The notes under the pieces were generated by a model, which was given only the letters and a program-made list of their open reading frames with translations, searched no databases and had not been told where the DNA came from. A DNA stretch of 64,000 nucleotides. Source: Clitoria ternatea. Lineage: Eukaryota > Streptophyta > Magnoliopsida > Fabales > Fabaceae. Location: NCBI GenBank assembly GCA_037962975.1, contig CM075675.1, forward strand, positions 50,018,501-50,082,500, in the 5' to 3' direction. The position numbers and the translations under genes were made by a program. Positions 44,382-55,072 of this stretch are shown here, in pieces; the stretch's first letter is position 1, and every line of letters starts with the position of its first letter.

Positions 44382-45686
44382 AACCTAGAGGAACTATATA
44401 GCCAAGGCTTCATGAAGTCCTACTTCTTGAACCCACCATCCTCTTGGAGTCACCACTCCTTGGTTCCTTTCAAAGACAAAAGCGCTTAGAGTCACCACTC
44501 TAGTTTTCTTCTAGATCTCTACTTTGTTGCCTCGATCAAGATTACAAGATTTTTAAAGAAACTCGCTTTACATACGAGTGAAGGGTTGAGAAAAGAAATA
44601 CAACAGAATGAAGAGAGGCACAGCACGCAGGCTGTATTTAAATAAAATAACTAAGACCATAACCATTCACCATGCAACGTGTTAATTAATTAATTATAAC
44701 CCATTTGAAATAATTTTTAAAAAAATAAATTTTAAACGGGCCATTAAACACGTGGGTCGGTAATAAGGCGCTACGCAGAGAATGTACGGGGGTCCCGCTA
44801 CCCGGTTAGCGGGCGGGGGTCAAGGGGGGGCCGCCCCTTGCGGGGTGCGGGGCAGCGCCCCGGCCCAAAATTTTAGTACTGTAGTCAGGTTGGTTCCCAG
44901 GAAAGAGAGGTGGGTCCGGTGTGACCGCTTAAGTACCAAATCTTTCCTAGCCAGAACGTCCCACTAACCATTAACAGCTCTAAAATTTTGGCTAGGGTTT
45001 CAACCACTTTGAAACCCTAATTCCTTATTGCGAACACTTCACAACGCAGCCGTCAAGGCACATGGAGGCAGCGCCGTCTAGGGTTTCAAAACCTAGAATT
45101 CAATTTGCGCTAATGCCAACATGCAATGCCTTTCCATGACGGCCGTCTAGGTTTCAACTCTTGAACCCTAGATTAAGGAACGGCCATGGTTTAACACTTA
45201 AACCTTATCACTTAACGCCCCATAACATGAACCATTCATGTTCGAAGATCAACTCAATTGATTCAAAGTTTGTACGATGACAATCATATGAGTAAAACAC
45301 ATATCAAAATTGCATAAACTCATACATCATACAAATTTAAACGGCAACAACATACATACTAAAATTAAGAAACTTTATAACATGCATCATATACAATTTA
45401 TAAAGAATAACTCAAAATTATATGTATCATGCCAAAACAGAGGTCATACCATATACATGATTAATCATTGTAATAATATGCATCATATGCGATAACTCAA
45501 AATAGCAACATAATCATGCATGTTTATTTTCGAATCCTAGTTTCACAAAACATTTTCGCAAAACAAAATTGCAAAGCTTTAAACAACGAAACGATTTCGC
45601 AAATCATATTTTCCAAAAGCTCTTGCAAACGAAAACATATCATCATAAAATATAAACAAATGCCCAAAACACGGTTTTGCAACCTA
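43716..45686 (-). other. Long 5' leader of the intact copia
   Basis: About 1.97 kb between primer site and ATG without a credible ORF. It contains a homopolymer (44342-44379) and a GC-rich patch at 44790-44870 (GCGGGGTGCGGGGCAGCGCC on the plus strand). On the minus strand the T-run is followed by TCTAGGAAG, which looks like a polypyrimidine tract with splice acceptor. Leader splicing is possible but no donor was fixed. Confidence 0.7.
44342..44379. repeat. Poly-A tract (38 A on plus, T on element strand)
   Basis: An uninterrupted 38-base homopolymer in the copia leader. Confidence 0.97.
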
Positions 45687-45699
45687 GGCTCTGATACCA
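45687..45699 (-). other. Primer binding site, initiator tRNA-Met, intact copia
   Basis: The minus strand reads TGGTATCAGAGCC, one base from the LTR, complementary to the 3' end of initiator tRNA-Met. Confidence 0.95.
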
Positions 45700-45700
45700 C

Positions 45701-46988
45701 TGTTAGGAAATCCCTAAGCATGAGCAGCGGAAAAATTAAAGGGATTCCATAGGATTTGCAAAGGTTCCGTGTTTCAAAGCACAAAAAAAACCAATTTCGA
45801 AATTATTCAGGTTACCTCTTGAAGAACTCCGAAGCAGTCGTAGCCTCGTCCTTTAGGAGTCCACACGAGCACTCCCACCAGAATCGCAACACTTGCCAAC
45901 TGCTAGGTTGACGGCGTGTAGCTCTTGCAACTTTTTGCGAATTTTGTGTCTCACTTGAGTGAACCGCCTATGAGCATCTTATGCTCTATTTATAGGCTTA
46001 GGTTTGACCTAATTTGTTCTCTCTAAAAGTGGGCTCCTTACTCATTCCAAATGAGTTAGGCCCAATAGCTTTATTTTAGTCCAACTAAAATAAGACAACA
46101 TTTTCTGATGGGCTTACTCTATGTGTGTGACCCTATAGGTAAAATACCCGGTCATATTAATAATAAACTATTTTATTATTAATATAAAATAAGAGCGGCA
46201 TCTAGCAATGCATCATTATGTCCGAATATTATTAACATAACCTATAAGTGATAATTATTTAATACGTTTATTCCTTTTGTCACGATATCCTAATTGGGCC
46301 CAAGGCATGGTCGCGTCATCCTTGTACGGCCCAATTTATTTTACTTGATACCGGAGTAGACTGGATCCGAATAAATATCTAATATTTATTCTTTCTAGCA
46401 TGGCCATGCGTTTTCTTAGTCTTACTCCATCAAGTGGCCTATGGATATCACTCCTGTCACATAGGAGAGACAAATCCCATCTACATCACTCACATCCCTC
46501 TGCATAATTTGTTCATTGCCTAATCACAACCTTTATAGTCCTCTTGTTACAGAAGACGTTTAATTGTATTAAAACAATAAACTCCTCATGTAGGAATCGT
46601 AGTGACTTCAGGTCGAAGGACTACATATACCATTATCACATTGAGAATCGTTTATGACAATCATGTAACGATCCATGCAACGTTCTCATGGTGGGTCTGT
46701 CCAGTACATCATTACTCTTAATGTGTACCCGTGTGAAGACTCGATATCATCTATATCTATGATCTGTGAGATCAGGTCATCAGTACACTCACACACTAGT
46801 CTCAGTGTATTTACATGTCCCCATGTAAATACTTAACTAGGGACATTTTAGGAATAATTTTTATATGACCTATTACTCCAAGGATAAATATGTTTAAAAC
46901 AACTTTAAACTGAAATATTTATTCAATTGATAAGTAGAAAAATGATACAAATGAAAAAGCATAAAGGCTCATAGTGCATACACCAACA
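45701..46988 (-). repeat. 5' LTR of the intact copia
   Basis: Same length as 38436-39723 and identical by eye. Right flank CATAC is the TSD. Confidence 0.96.
45986..45995 (-). promoter_or_regulatory. Probable TATA box of the intact copia 5' LTR
   Basis: The minus strand reads CTATAAATAG, a consensus plant TATA box, followed by the small inverted repeat GAGCATAAGATGCTC. Transcription would start near 45960. The same site in the 3' LTR is at about 38721-38730. Confidence 0.65.
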
Positions 46989-46993
46989 CATAC

Positions 46994-48207
46994 ATACATC
47001 CCCGATGCCTCAAGTATAAATATGAGATTATACAACACTCAAATTCATTAGTCACATTCCATAGTTGACATCACACATCATCAATATACAATGATATATA
47101 CATGTTTATAAATCTCTCTTTATCAACATTATTATTCATAAATTAATTATTACATCATATTTAACAAATGCTGTCGGCCAAGGCATTCCGTTACCATTAT
47201 TTCCCTTCTTCATGAGCTTCAGTTCAAAAACCCAAACTCATCACTGGCAACTTGCATCACAATGCTAAAAAGGAAACCACATGGGAGAGTGAGTTATACA
47301 TTCAAAATGATGAATATAATATATTATGATTAAGTGTACATGCATTCATTCATCATGTGTGCTTTGCTATAAAATTATTAATTCATCATTCAATCATTAT
47401 CACATTGTCATAATAGGCATACAAGCCTCATGAATCGCAATTCACAACATAAGCAAGCACAAGCACATACACAATCACTTTGTCATATATCAATCATGGG
47501 CATTCACAGTCATCATCGTCAAATTATTAAGTCTTTAATCATTTCCTCCTCGCAAGGGGTTTTTCATCTCTCTTGGTCATCTCATCTCAAATGCCATGCA
47601 CCTATGGCTAATGCATATGTCAACTGTTTAATGTATATGCAATGGATCCATTTCAATCACCCATGCGCACATGGTATCTCAAGTTATCGCAACAACTTAT
47701 AATCATCATCATATTGGTTTCCCGCCTCGCAAGGGGTACTCCCTCCTCGTGATCGCAACCACGGGATATCATAAGAACCCGCAAGCCCTTTTCATTTCAA
47801 GTACCAAGTGATCATAACCACTGGCTTATCATCATACGATCCCGCAGGATGTCTCACTGTGATCGCAACCACATGTCAATCATTTCACAATGGTTTCCCG
47901 CCTCGCAAGGGGTACTCCCTTCATAGAATCCCGCAGGATCTTTCATCATTGTGATCGCAACCAGATATTCAATGTTATGTCATGCCATGAATGCAAAATG
48001 CAATAATGCATATGTCAATCAACCTCGCAAGGATATCTCACCCTCTCACATAGGGATATATTTTAATTTGACATTTTTAATCAATAACATACAATCATTT
48101 ACAAAGCCCCTCAAGGCATTTTATTCACATACTTGGCATCTCAATGGCTACAATATCATTTCATAATAATCCACACATGGAAATCAAAAGCATAGCAAAC
48201 ATCATAA
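46994..48207. other. Middle part of the large solo LTR, with repeats
   Basis: Non-coding. GGTTTCCCGCCTCGCAAGGG occurs at 47716 and again at 47892 (176 bp apart), with related CCTCGCAAGG at about 47550 and 48022, and GTGATCGCAACCA four times. The last five bases (48203-48207, CATAA) are the left TSD of the next insertion. Confidence 0.65.
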
Positions 48208-48439
48208 TGATAAGTGCTTTATAACACAATAAATTAGATCTAGTTTGCTTAGGATTTTAATCATTATCCACTGTATTTCCTTTATTTATTGTGATTTTTG
48301 CTTTCTTTCCACTTTATTCTACTTGGGTATGTTATTTTGCAGATATTAAGGTAATAAAAGGGTCAATAACAAGAGAAAAATGACCATAAAATGATAAAGA
48401 AACAAGAAGAATAAGCCCAAAGTAGAAAGAACTTTCTTT

Positions 48440-49480
48440 TTATGCTGAATTCCGACTCAGAATGCTGAATTCCGACTCAGAACGTTGAAATCCGACTCAA
48501 AATGACCAAATCCGAGTAGGATGACTCAGAAAGTAACAAATCCGAGTGGAATGACTTAGAATGGAGCTTTGCCGAGTGGAATACTTCACTATTGGAGCAA
48601 AATCTGAGTGGAAAGTTCCTTGTCAAAGACATTCCAAGTGCTAAAAGGCTGACCCTGTTAGAGGTTCAATGCTGAAAAGGAATAAGTCTCAGTTGGAAGT
48701 GAAACTGAGTGGAAGCTATCCGAATGCAACCATTCCAAGTGAAAAAAGGGACTAACCTTTAATAAAAACTGCCTAAAGCTATTGTCCGAGTGAAAGAATG
48801 CTGACTGAAGTAGGTCTAATTGGGGAACAAATGTTTTTCTGGGCAAAGCTGTCCCGAGTGACTTGATTCTGAGGAGAAGAAGCCACATAATGAATAAAAT
48901 GTCGAATAAGGAGGTTTCTGAGTGGTTTCATTCGGAGAAGATGGCATTCTCAAGCGGAACGAGGCATTTCTGAGTAGTGTCTTATTAAGCAAGGAAAAAT
49001 CCGACCGGAAATAAATCACACTTGGGCAGACTCTACAGTTTCACCCTAAGCCCGAGTGAGATGTCTCGAAGGAAGATTACCGAGTGAGTTGGGGCAGAAA
49101 CCTATATTTCTGAGCAAAGCAAGGCTCGGACATGAGAAGAAATTCAATCACCCAGATTCTAGAGTCTTTCAAGTTCAAATTTCTGAGTGAAAGGTATATC
49201 CAATTCCCGAGTGAAGACAACCAACTGGGTTGATTAACGACTGAAGTGAAAAGCAAGAAGGCACTTCCGAGTGTATCATTTCAAGGAATGAAGGTTGACT
49301 GAATTATTTCAAAGCAAATCCGAGTGATTCAAATTCAGAGACAGCCGAGTGAAACAGTTTGGGTGCCGATTGAATAAATTCTGATCCTGAGTGAGTCTTC
49401 AATCAGTCCCGAATGAATCATCTTCAGTCGGATCCGAGTCCCTCTTTAGTCAGTTCCGAGCCATTTTTTAATACCGAGTG
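48440..49480 (+). repeat. Dispersed CCGAGTG motif array
   Basis: About 25 copies of CCGAGTG/CCGACTC/CTGAGTG-type units at irregular spacing of about 20-60 bp. This is the complement of the CACTCGG unit in the Tat element 1 minisatellites. Confidence 0.8.
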
Positions 49481-49505
49481 AAGCAATTCCGATTAAACAA
49501 AGGTC

Positions 49506-49600
49506 TTTCGCTCAAGCGACTCTGGATACGCTCAAGCGAGTGGCATAATATTAGCTACTGGAATGTGCTCGCCCAAGCGAGATTAAACACGCTCAAGCGT
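49506..49600. repeat. CGCTCAAGCG palindrome units in the Athila-like solo LTR
   Basis: Four units: TCGCTCAAGCGA, ACGCTCAAGCGAG, CTCGCCCAAGCGAG and CACGCTCAAGCGTG, within about 95 bp. Confidence 0.9.
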
Positions 49601-49984
49601 GAATGGGAGCCGCTCGGATTATTTCCCATCTCCATCAACACCGACTCCTTCCAATTCCTCAGCAAACCAACAATTGTCCAGTTCACTCTACACCGTCCTC
49701 TCAAGCCACAACACCGGCCTCACCAACACAACACCGTCCAACCTCCCAGCAAGTTGTCACTCGGTCTTGTGGAATTCCAGCACCTTTCCGCTCGGAATTT
49801 GTCCAGCTGAATAAATCCAAGCACCGAATTATTGAAAATATTAAAATAATGCAATTTGGGACAGTTGGAACTCACATGCACCGAAAGTTTCTTCCATTTA
49901 CAATTTTAACGCGTTTTCTTAGCTGGATTTATTCATTCATTCGCCTATAAAAAGGAGAGCAACACAGCGTCAAAATCCATCCAT

Positions 49985-50150
49985 CAGCTTCAATTCCTTT
50001 TCTTTCTTCTCTCTCTTTCGTTTTCTTTTTTCTTCTTCCGTGCTTCTCTTCTTTCTTTTCTTTCTTTCTTTTTCTTCATTTTTCTTCTTCGTTCCTTTTT
50101 CTTTCTTTTTCGTTTTCTTTCTCTTTTTATTTTCTTTTTCTTTATTTTAA
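49985..50150. repeat. Pyrimidine-rich tract
   Basis: About 165 bases of almost only T and C (TTCTTTC type) just after the possible start of R in the solo LTR, 20-40 bp after CCTATAAAAAGGAG (about 49945), which looks like its TATA box. Confidence 0.8.
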
Positions 50151-51042
50151 GAGTTGTGAATTGTAAAAGTGAGTATCTAAATTTGTAATTGGTGGAGGAA
50201 TATTGCAAAAAGGAAATACAGTGGTAAATTATTCTGAGCTTTTGGAGAAACCCGTAAGTCTTTATTTTTACCATGTCTTGTATGTTTTATTTTTCCATTA
50301 TTTATATGAATTTGAATTATTTCATGAGTAGCTAAATTAATTATCTTGGGATAAAGGGGGTATGATAATATTTTATTGTTAATATTATTTTGACTTGGAA
50401 TTAAATAAATTTCTGTTTTCCATTTAGTTCAATTATGCTCAATGCTTTTAGTAATTCCTAACAAGAACCTAAATGATAAAACTGTATACTTGTGGGTATA
50501 TTAGTAAGTTTAGGTAATAAATAGAATCGAGAGATTTATTTTTACCAGAAAGCTTTGAACTAAACCTAAGATTTTTGAGATGCTTTTTGTGACCTCGGTA
50601 AAACCGTGAAAGTAATCAAAATTCTTTTGAGGAAATAAAAGGGATTTTCATAAAACGATAATGGGCCTTTCTGAGGATTAAGCAGCGCTTTCCATAGGTT
50701 AGGTACATTAATAGGATTCCAAGAGGAACATTTGGAAAATTCGCCTTGGAAAACTTAATTCGATTCTTATTTATGAAAAGTTAAAATTCATTAACATAAA
50801 ATAGAGTCTTGATCCCCTGAAGTCCCAAGATACTCTCAACTCTGATTTTTAAGTGTCAAGTAAATTTTGTTTCTAAATTTATTTTTTTTTAAATTGTGTT
50901 TTATTTTACAAAAACATTAAAAATCAATTGTGTGGATAATTAAATTTCAATATGCTGGTACTTTGAACACAGTCCCTGTGGAGAACGATAATCTTTTATA
51001 TTACGCGACATAACCCGTGCGCTTGCGGGCCCTGTCACATAA

Positions 51043-54000
51043 CATTAATCCACACCTAGAATCATTCAAGGCATATTCATCATTCCACATATATGACAAT
51101 TATACTTATGCCTACCATAATTACGTCCTTGTTCATCATTAATAATCTCTTAGCAATCATAATATTGACTTATCACTGCACGCTTAACTTACATCAATTA
51201 TATACGTTAAGGATATGCATCAATTCTTTGTTAATATTCTAGGTATACTCATCTTTCACAACTAATTCATTTATCATCATCAAATGTTAATTCATATTGT
51301 GATGTTCCATAGTTTATCATAACATTCAAGGCATATCATTTGCCGAATAACAACAACACCATATGGCATGCCTTTGACATTAGACATGGTTTTTTATTTG
51401 TTTCATTAATTCATAACATTTACAATGTCAAGTCATTGTCTCTCTATATTTGTTCCATCATTCAATGTGTGTATTTTATATTCCACATCATTTACAGTTC
51501 ATTTGTCAGTCGTTTCATTTCATCTTTGGTAGTGAGGCATTTATGTCTTCATAACCTATCATAGGCAATTTCGTATTAGTTAAGGCCATAAGCCATTAGC
51601 CATTACCACTAAGGCATACTATCATTAAATCCCTTCAATGCATTCTCTCATTATTTCATAACCATTATATGCCCCACATATATATGTTTCATTAATTTTC
51701 CATAAATGGAATGGGACCCATCACTAGCAAACTAAGGAAAAGAAAATAAAATTTCAATCAGGGTCATTCACTCAAGCGAGACCCTTACTCGCTTGAGCGA
51801 GATAATTCATTTTCGCTTGAGCGCCTCGGCTCGCTCGGGTGTAATCATGCCAGTACCTGTCTTTATGCTTGCTCGCTCAGGTGAGACATCCACTCGCTTG
51901 AGCGAGATCCTCACAGAAGCTTCCTTCTCACATGCGCTTGAGCGAGTATCTCACTCACCATCATTTCGCTTGGGCGAGAATCGCCCAAATCCAATTTCCT
52001 TTACGCTCGCTTGAGCGAGGCACACCAATACCAGCCACTCGCTCGGGCGGAGGACTTCCAGTATCTATTTCCACATACGCTCGCTTAAGATAGACACTCA
52101 CTCGCTTAAGTGAGATTCATACAGAATCAATTTTTTTGGCATTCGCTCAAGCGAAGCCAGCCCACTTGAGCGAGATTCGGCCAGAGGCCATCCCCCTGAT
52201 ACCTAGAGCTCCCGCTTGGGCGAGAGTCACTCTTGCTTGAGCGAGATCCATCCAGAACCATTTTTTCCTCTCACTCACTCAAGCGCGGCCATATCCCTTG
52301 AGCGAGATTCATCCAGTATCTCATTTACCCATCCCACACACGTCTCGTTTGGGTGAGACACCCACTCGCCTGAGCGAGATTGGGCTAGAGGCCGTAATAC
52401 TGATACAGGGGATTCTCGCTTGAGTGAGATTATCAGCCCAAGTGCAGGAAACGTGAGAATTCCATAACCTTACATACCAAAACCCATACAGAGCCAAATT
52501 GGTCAAATTCAACACATCATACCTCTTATTAAGCATTTAAAACTTGCCTCAAACATTCATACTCAATAATTTCCATTCTAATTCATTAATCATATCAAAA
52601 TTAACTTATCATCATCACATATATATATTTTCATAACAATCAACATGAGTTAAGCCATCATCCATCACATCGTCTATTCAACATACAACATATTCATGGC
52701 AAGGCAAGCATGAGTACTACGATATACATAAATCACTAATTATTCTACTCATGCATTTGGAATGTAAACTCCTCTCCTATCTCGAGGGAAGAACCACAAT
52801 CCATTGCACGCTCTGAATGCTCCGCCACATTACCCGGAATATCATCTACATCAATACACATATATACACATGTCCAATCAATAAGCTAACACAAGGCATC
52901 ATTTTAATTCTAAGCAATTATAAACGTATCTCAAGGCTTAATATCAAGTCCTAGACTTGCTAAAACACCAATTCATACCATTGTGTTAGGTTTCAGGAAT
53001 TCCTTTCCCAAAACCAAGATTCTTTAAGTCTCAAAGGGCCAACTAAACCCAATAACATCATTATCTATTTCATCACATAATGTAATCCCGTATCACATTA
53101 ATCTTTCAAATATCATCATCGTCACTTAGAACTCAACATAAGCTAACCTTGCTTCTTTTAAACCATCCTCAATTAACAAATTCTAATGGCACAAATCATG
53201 GCCTATCGATTTACTAACCAATATGTATATCTCATTGATTCCACCATTAATGGTCATCTATCATTTTCACTATCATTCATCATTATTCAAGCCCTCCACA
53301 ATAATATCATAACTCTTAACACACTTACCAATCTTAGAGCTATTACTCTATTTCCTTGATTTCACAATTCCTCAACATTAACCATCAATGTTACTCATTC
53401 AAAACTCATTCTCATATATAAAACCACTCCAACATCAATAACTTAAGATTTTCTTAAGGGTTTCATGAAGCCCTAAAATCCTAATTTCTAGGGTTTTTAT
53501 CAAGAACTCACTATCATCAATTCCAACTATATTTATGCCTCATTTCAAACATCCTTGGGCTAGCAACAATGTATCCCATTCATTATCAACATCAATAACA
53601 ATCCTCAATGGTTATCCCACCTAGGGTTTGGTTCCAAAAGCCATTATTCACCCAAATAACATCCAATCTCCCATCATAATACTTAAATAAACTCAAAACC
53701 ATCAACAAAAGATATGGGTGTTCAAGAATCATACCTCTTTCTCCTGGCCCTATGCCAAACACGAAAATGAGAAAAGAGAGAAGGAGGAGAACTAAACTTT
53801 GCTCCAATACTCCACTCATGCTTCATGAATCCATGGAGATCAAGAAATTTTGGTGGGTAATGGTCATGGAAAGGGGCATGGTTTAGGAAAGAAGAGAGGA
53901 GGAAGAAGATAAAAGAAATGAAGAAGGGAGAAGGAGAAGGAGAAGCCACATGAAAGTGAAGAAAAGTAGAGAAGGTTTTTGTTTTAACTTAAACCCTTCA

Positions 54001-54323
54001 TTAAATTTTACCATTTTATAACATACAGGATCTATATTCGGGCTCAATACTTTATCCAAAAATTATTCCAAATATATATTTGGACTCCCAATAATATTCT
54101 TAACAACCCTAACCAACAACACCTCAATCAGAGATACTTGGTCCATCACCCATATTTTAATCGGGTATAATTTTAGCTCCTTACTTCTCAATAAATTATA
54201 AATATCCATAATAACTCCCAATTTAATTATTTCTAGATTTTTGGGACATAAATCATCTCATATATAATTATTTAATATTTATTCCTCATATTTAATCATT
54301 TCTATAAAATTCGGGATGTTACA
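51043..54323. other. Right part of the large solo LTR
   Basis: Non-coding, CATCA/ATCAT-rich, with a palindrome cluster at 51772-52445 and a purine-rich patch at about 53860-53980. No gene. It ends GGGATGTTACA. Confidence 0.65.
51772..52445. repeat. CTCGCTTGAGCGAG palindrome cluster in the large solo LTR
   Basis: Twenty or more units such as ACTCGCTTGAGCGAGA, TTCGCTTGAGCGC, ATTCGCTCAAGCGAA and CTCGCTTGGGCGAG in about 670 bp. The core is the same as in the Athila-like clusters, but the flanks are T/A-CTCG rather than CACG. Confidence 0.92.
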
Positions 54324-54328
54324 TCAGT

Positions 54329-54998
54329 CACCAGAATAAGAATTCAGATTAAGAGTACTTAAGCAATGCAATAGTATAGCAAGAGTCAGAACAACGTAAC
54401 CTTTTATAAGTGTAAAAATCAACTATTTATAGATGGGCGTGGAGAATGAATCGTTAGGCACAGGTGGGGCCAAGAGACAAATAGTACAATACTCAGTGTA
54501 CGATTCTAACACACGACACGGGAGAGAGCCGCATTTCTCACGTATCACTCCTGTGGTTGTACCTTGTACCGTCTGTCAGGTGACGTGGATATTTTCTGGT
54601 ATGCAGGGTATCAATATGTGCACACCGCTTGAACACCTGGCCTACTTCAAGTAACGAGGATTTGGGTAGTGGAGCAGTCACTAATCCTCTCAAAGTATGG
54701 GCGGATGGTTATGCATTAATAAAATGGGAAGAGTGTAAGTGTTGGGTCAGGGGATAGAAAGTGCGCTGTGTAGAGCATGCCTCTGACACATGATATGGGA
54801 AGAACGGTATCTTTACCAATCCCCCTGTGACCACAAAACGGGTCATGTCCAATGTGTGAGGTGTTGTCTTGGATATACTGGTATAGGAAGAACGTCTATA
54901 CAGTCTAGTAGTCCGGTGACCAACCTGCAGCTTCAGTAGCTTGTGGAAAACTAATGAAATGACACCCCTGCCTTGGTACCGGTATCTAGACCGGATCA
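54329..54998 (-). repeat. Tat element 2 LTR, U3-side piece
   Basis: Continues the LTR after the right TSD TCAGT. It ends GGTACCGGTATCTAGACCGG ATCA, the complement of the Tat LTR start TGATCCGGTCTAGATACC. Confidence 0.85.
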
Positions 54999-55072
54999 TC
55001 TGTCTGCTAGCTTGTGTGAGGGACTTGTAGAGTTACTCATATAAGCTAAATTGTCTACATATGAAGTCTTGA

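Larger units (their letters stand above)
38436..46988 (-). mobile_element. Intact, young Ty1/copia retrotransposon
   Basis: LTRs 38436-39723 and 45701-46988 are both 1288 bp, and I found no difference between them by eye. The TSD CATAC is at 38431-38435 and 46989-46993. It has a tRNA-iMet primer site, a polypurine tract and a single uninterrupted 1325-aa Gag-Pol. Identical LTRs mean very recent insertion. A leader of about 1.97 kb between primer site and ATG is unusual. It is the only element here that looks capable of autonomous movement. Confidence 0.97.
48208..51037 (+). mobile_element. Athila-like solo LTR, 2830 bp
   Basis: Starts TGATAAGTGCTTTATAAC, like the complement of the Athila-like LTR in Tat element 1 (TGATAAGTGTTGAATAAG). 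It ends TGCGCTTGCGGGCCCTGTCA, typical of Athila-type LTR ends in plus orientation. TSD CATAA is at 48203-48207 and 51038-51042. There are no internal genes, so it is a solo LTR left by recombination. It contains CCGAGTG repeats, GCTCAAGCG palindromes and a CT-rich tract. Confidence 0.9.
38022..54323. mobile_element. Large solo LTR (TGTCACACCC...GGGATGTTACA) carrying two nested insertions
   Basis: Termini TGTCACACCC and GGGATGTTACA are flanked by TSD TCAGT (38017-38021, 54324-54328). Removing the copia (38436-46988) and the Athila-like solo LTR (48208-51037) with their TSD copies leaves about 4.9 kb. It contains no gag, pol or second LTR, so a solo LTR of a long-LTR gypsy family is the best reading; a non-coding LARD-type element is the alternative. 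Orientation is unknown. Confidence 0.8.

Noticed and set aside
44782..44967. Glycine/alanine-rich ORF in the copia leader
   Set aside because: Short, driven by the GC-rich patch, on the strand opposite to the element.
45687..45699. tRNA gene at primer sites
   Set aside because: Only the 12-18 nt complementary to tRNA 3' ends are present here, at 7126 and at 17993; no cloverleaf.
49990..50274. Lysine/glutamate-rich ORF (minus strand)
   Set aside because: Translation of the pyrimidine-rich tract; low complexity only.
53592..53949. Minus-strand ORFs with hydrophobic stretches as membrane proteins
   Set aside because: They lie in the non-coding end of the large solo LTR, in overlapping frames, with no family resemblance.
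38022..54323. Reading 38022-54323 as one full-length element with the copia polyprotein as its own genes
   Set aside because: The copia has its own LTRs, primer site and TSD CATAC inside, so its genes belong to the inner element.
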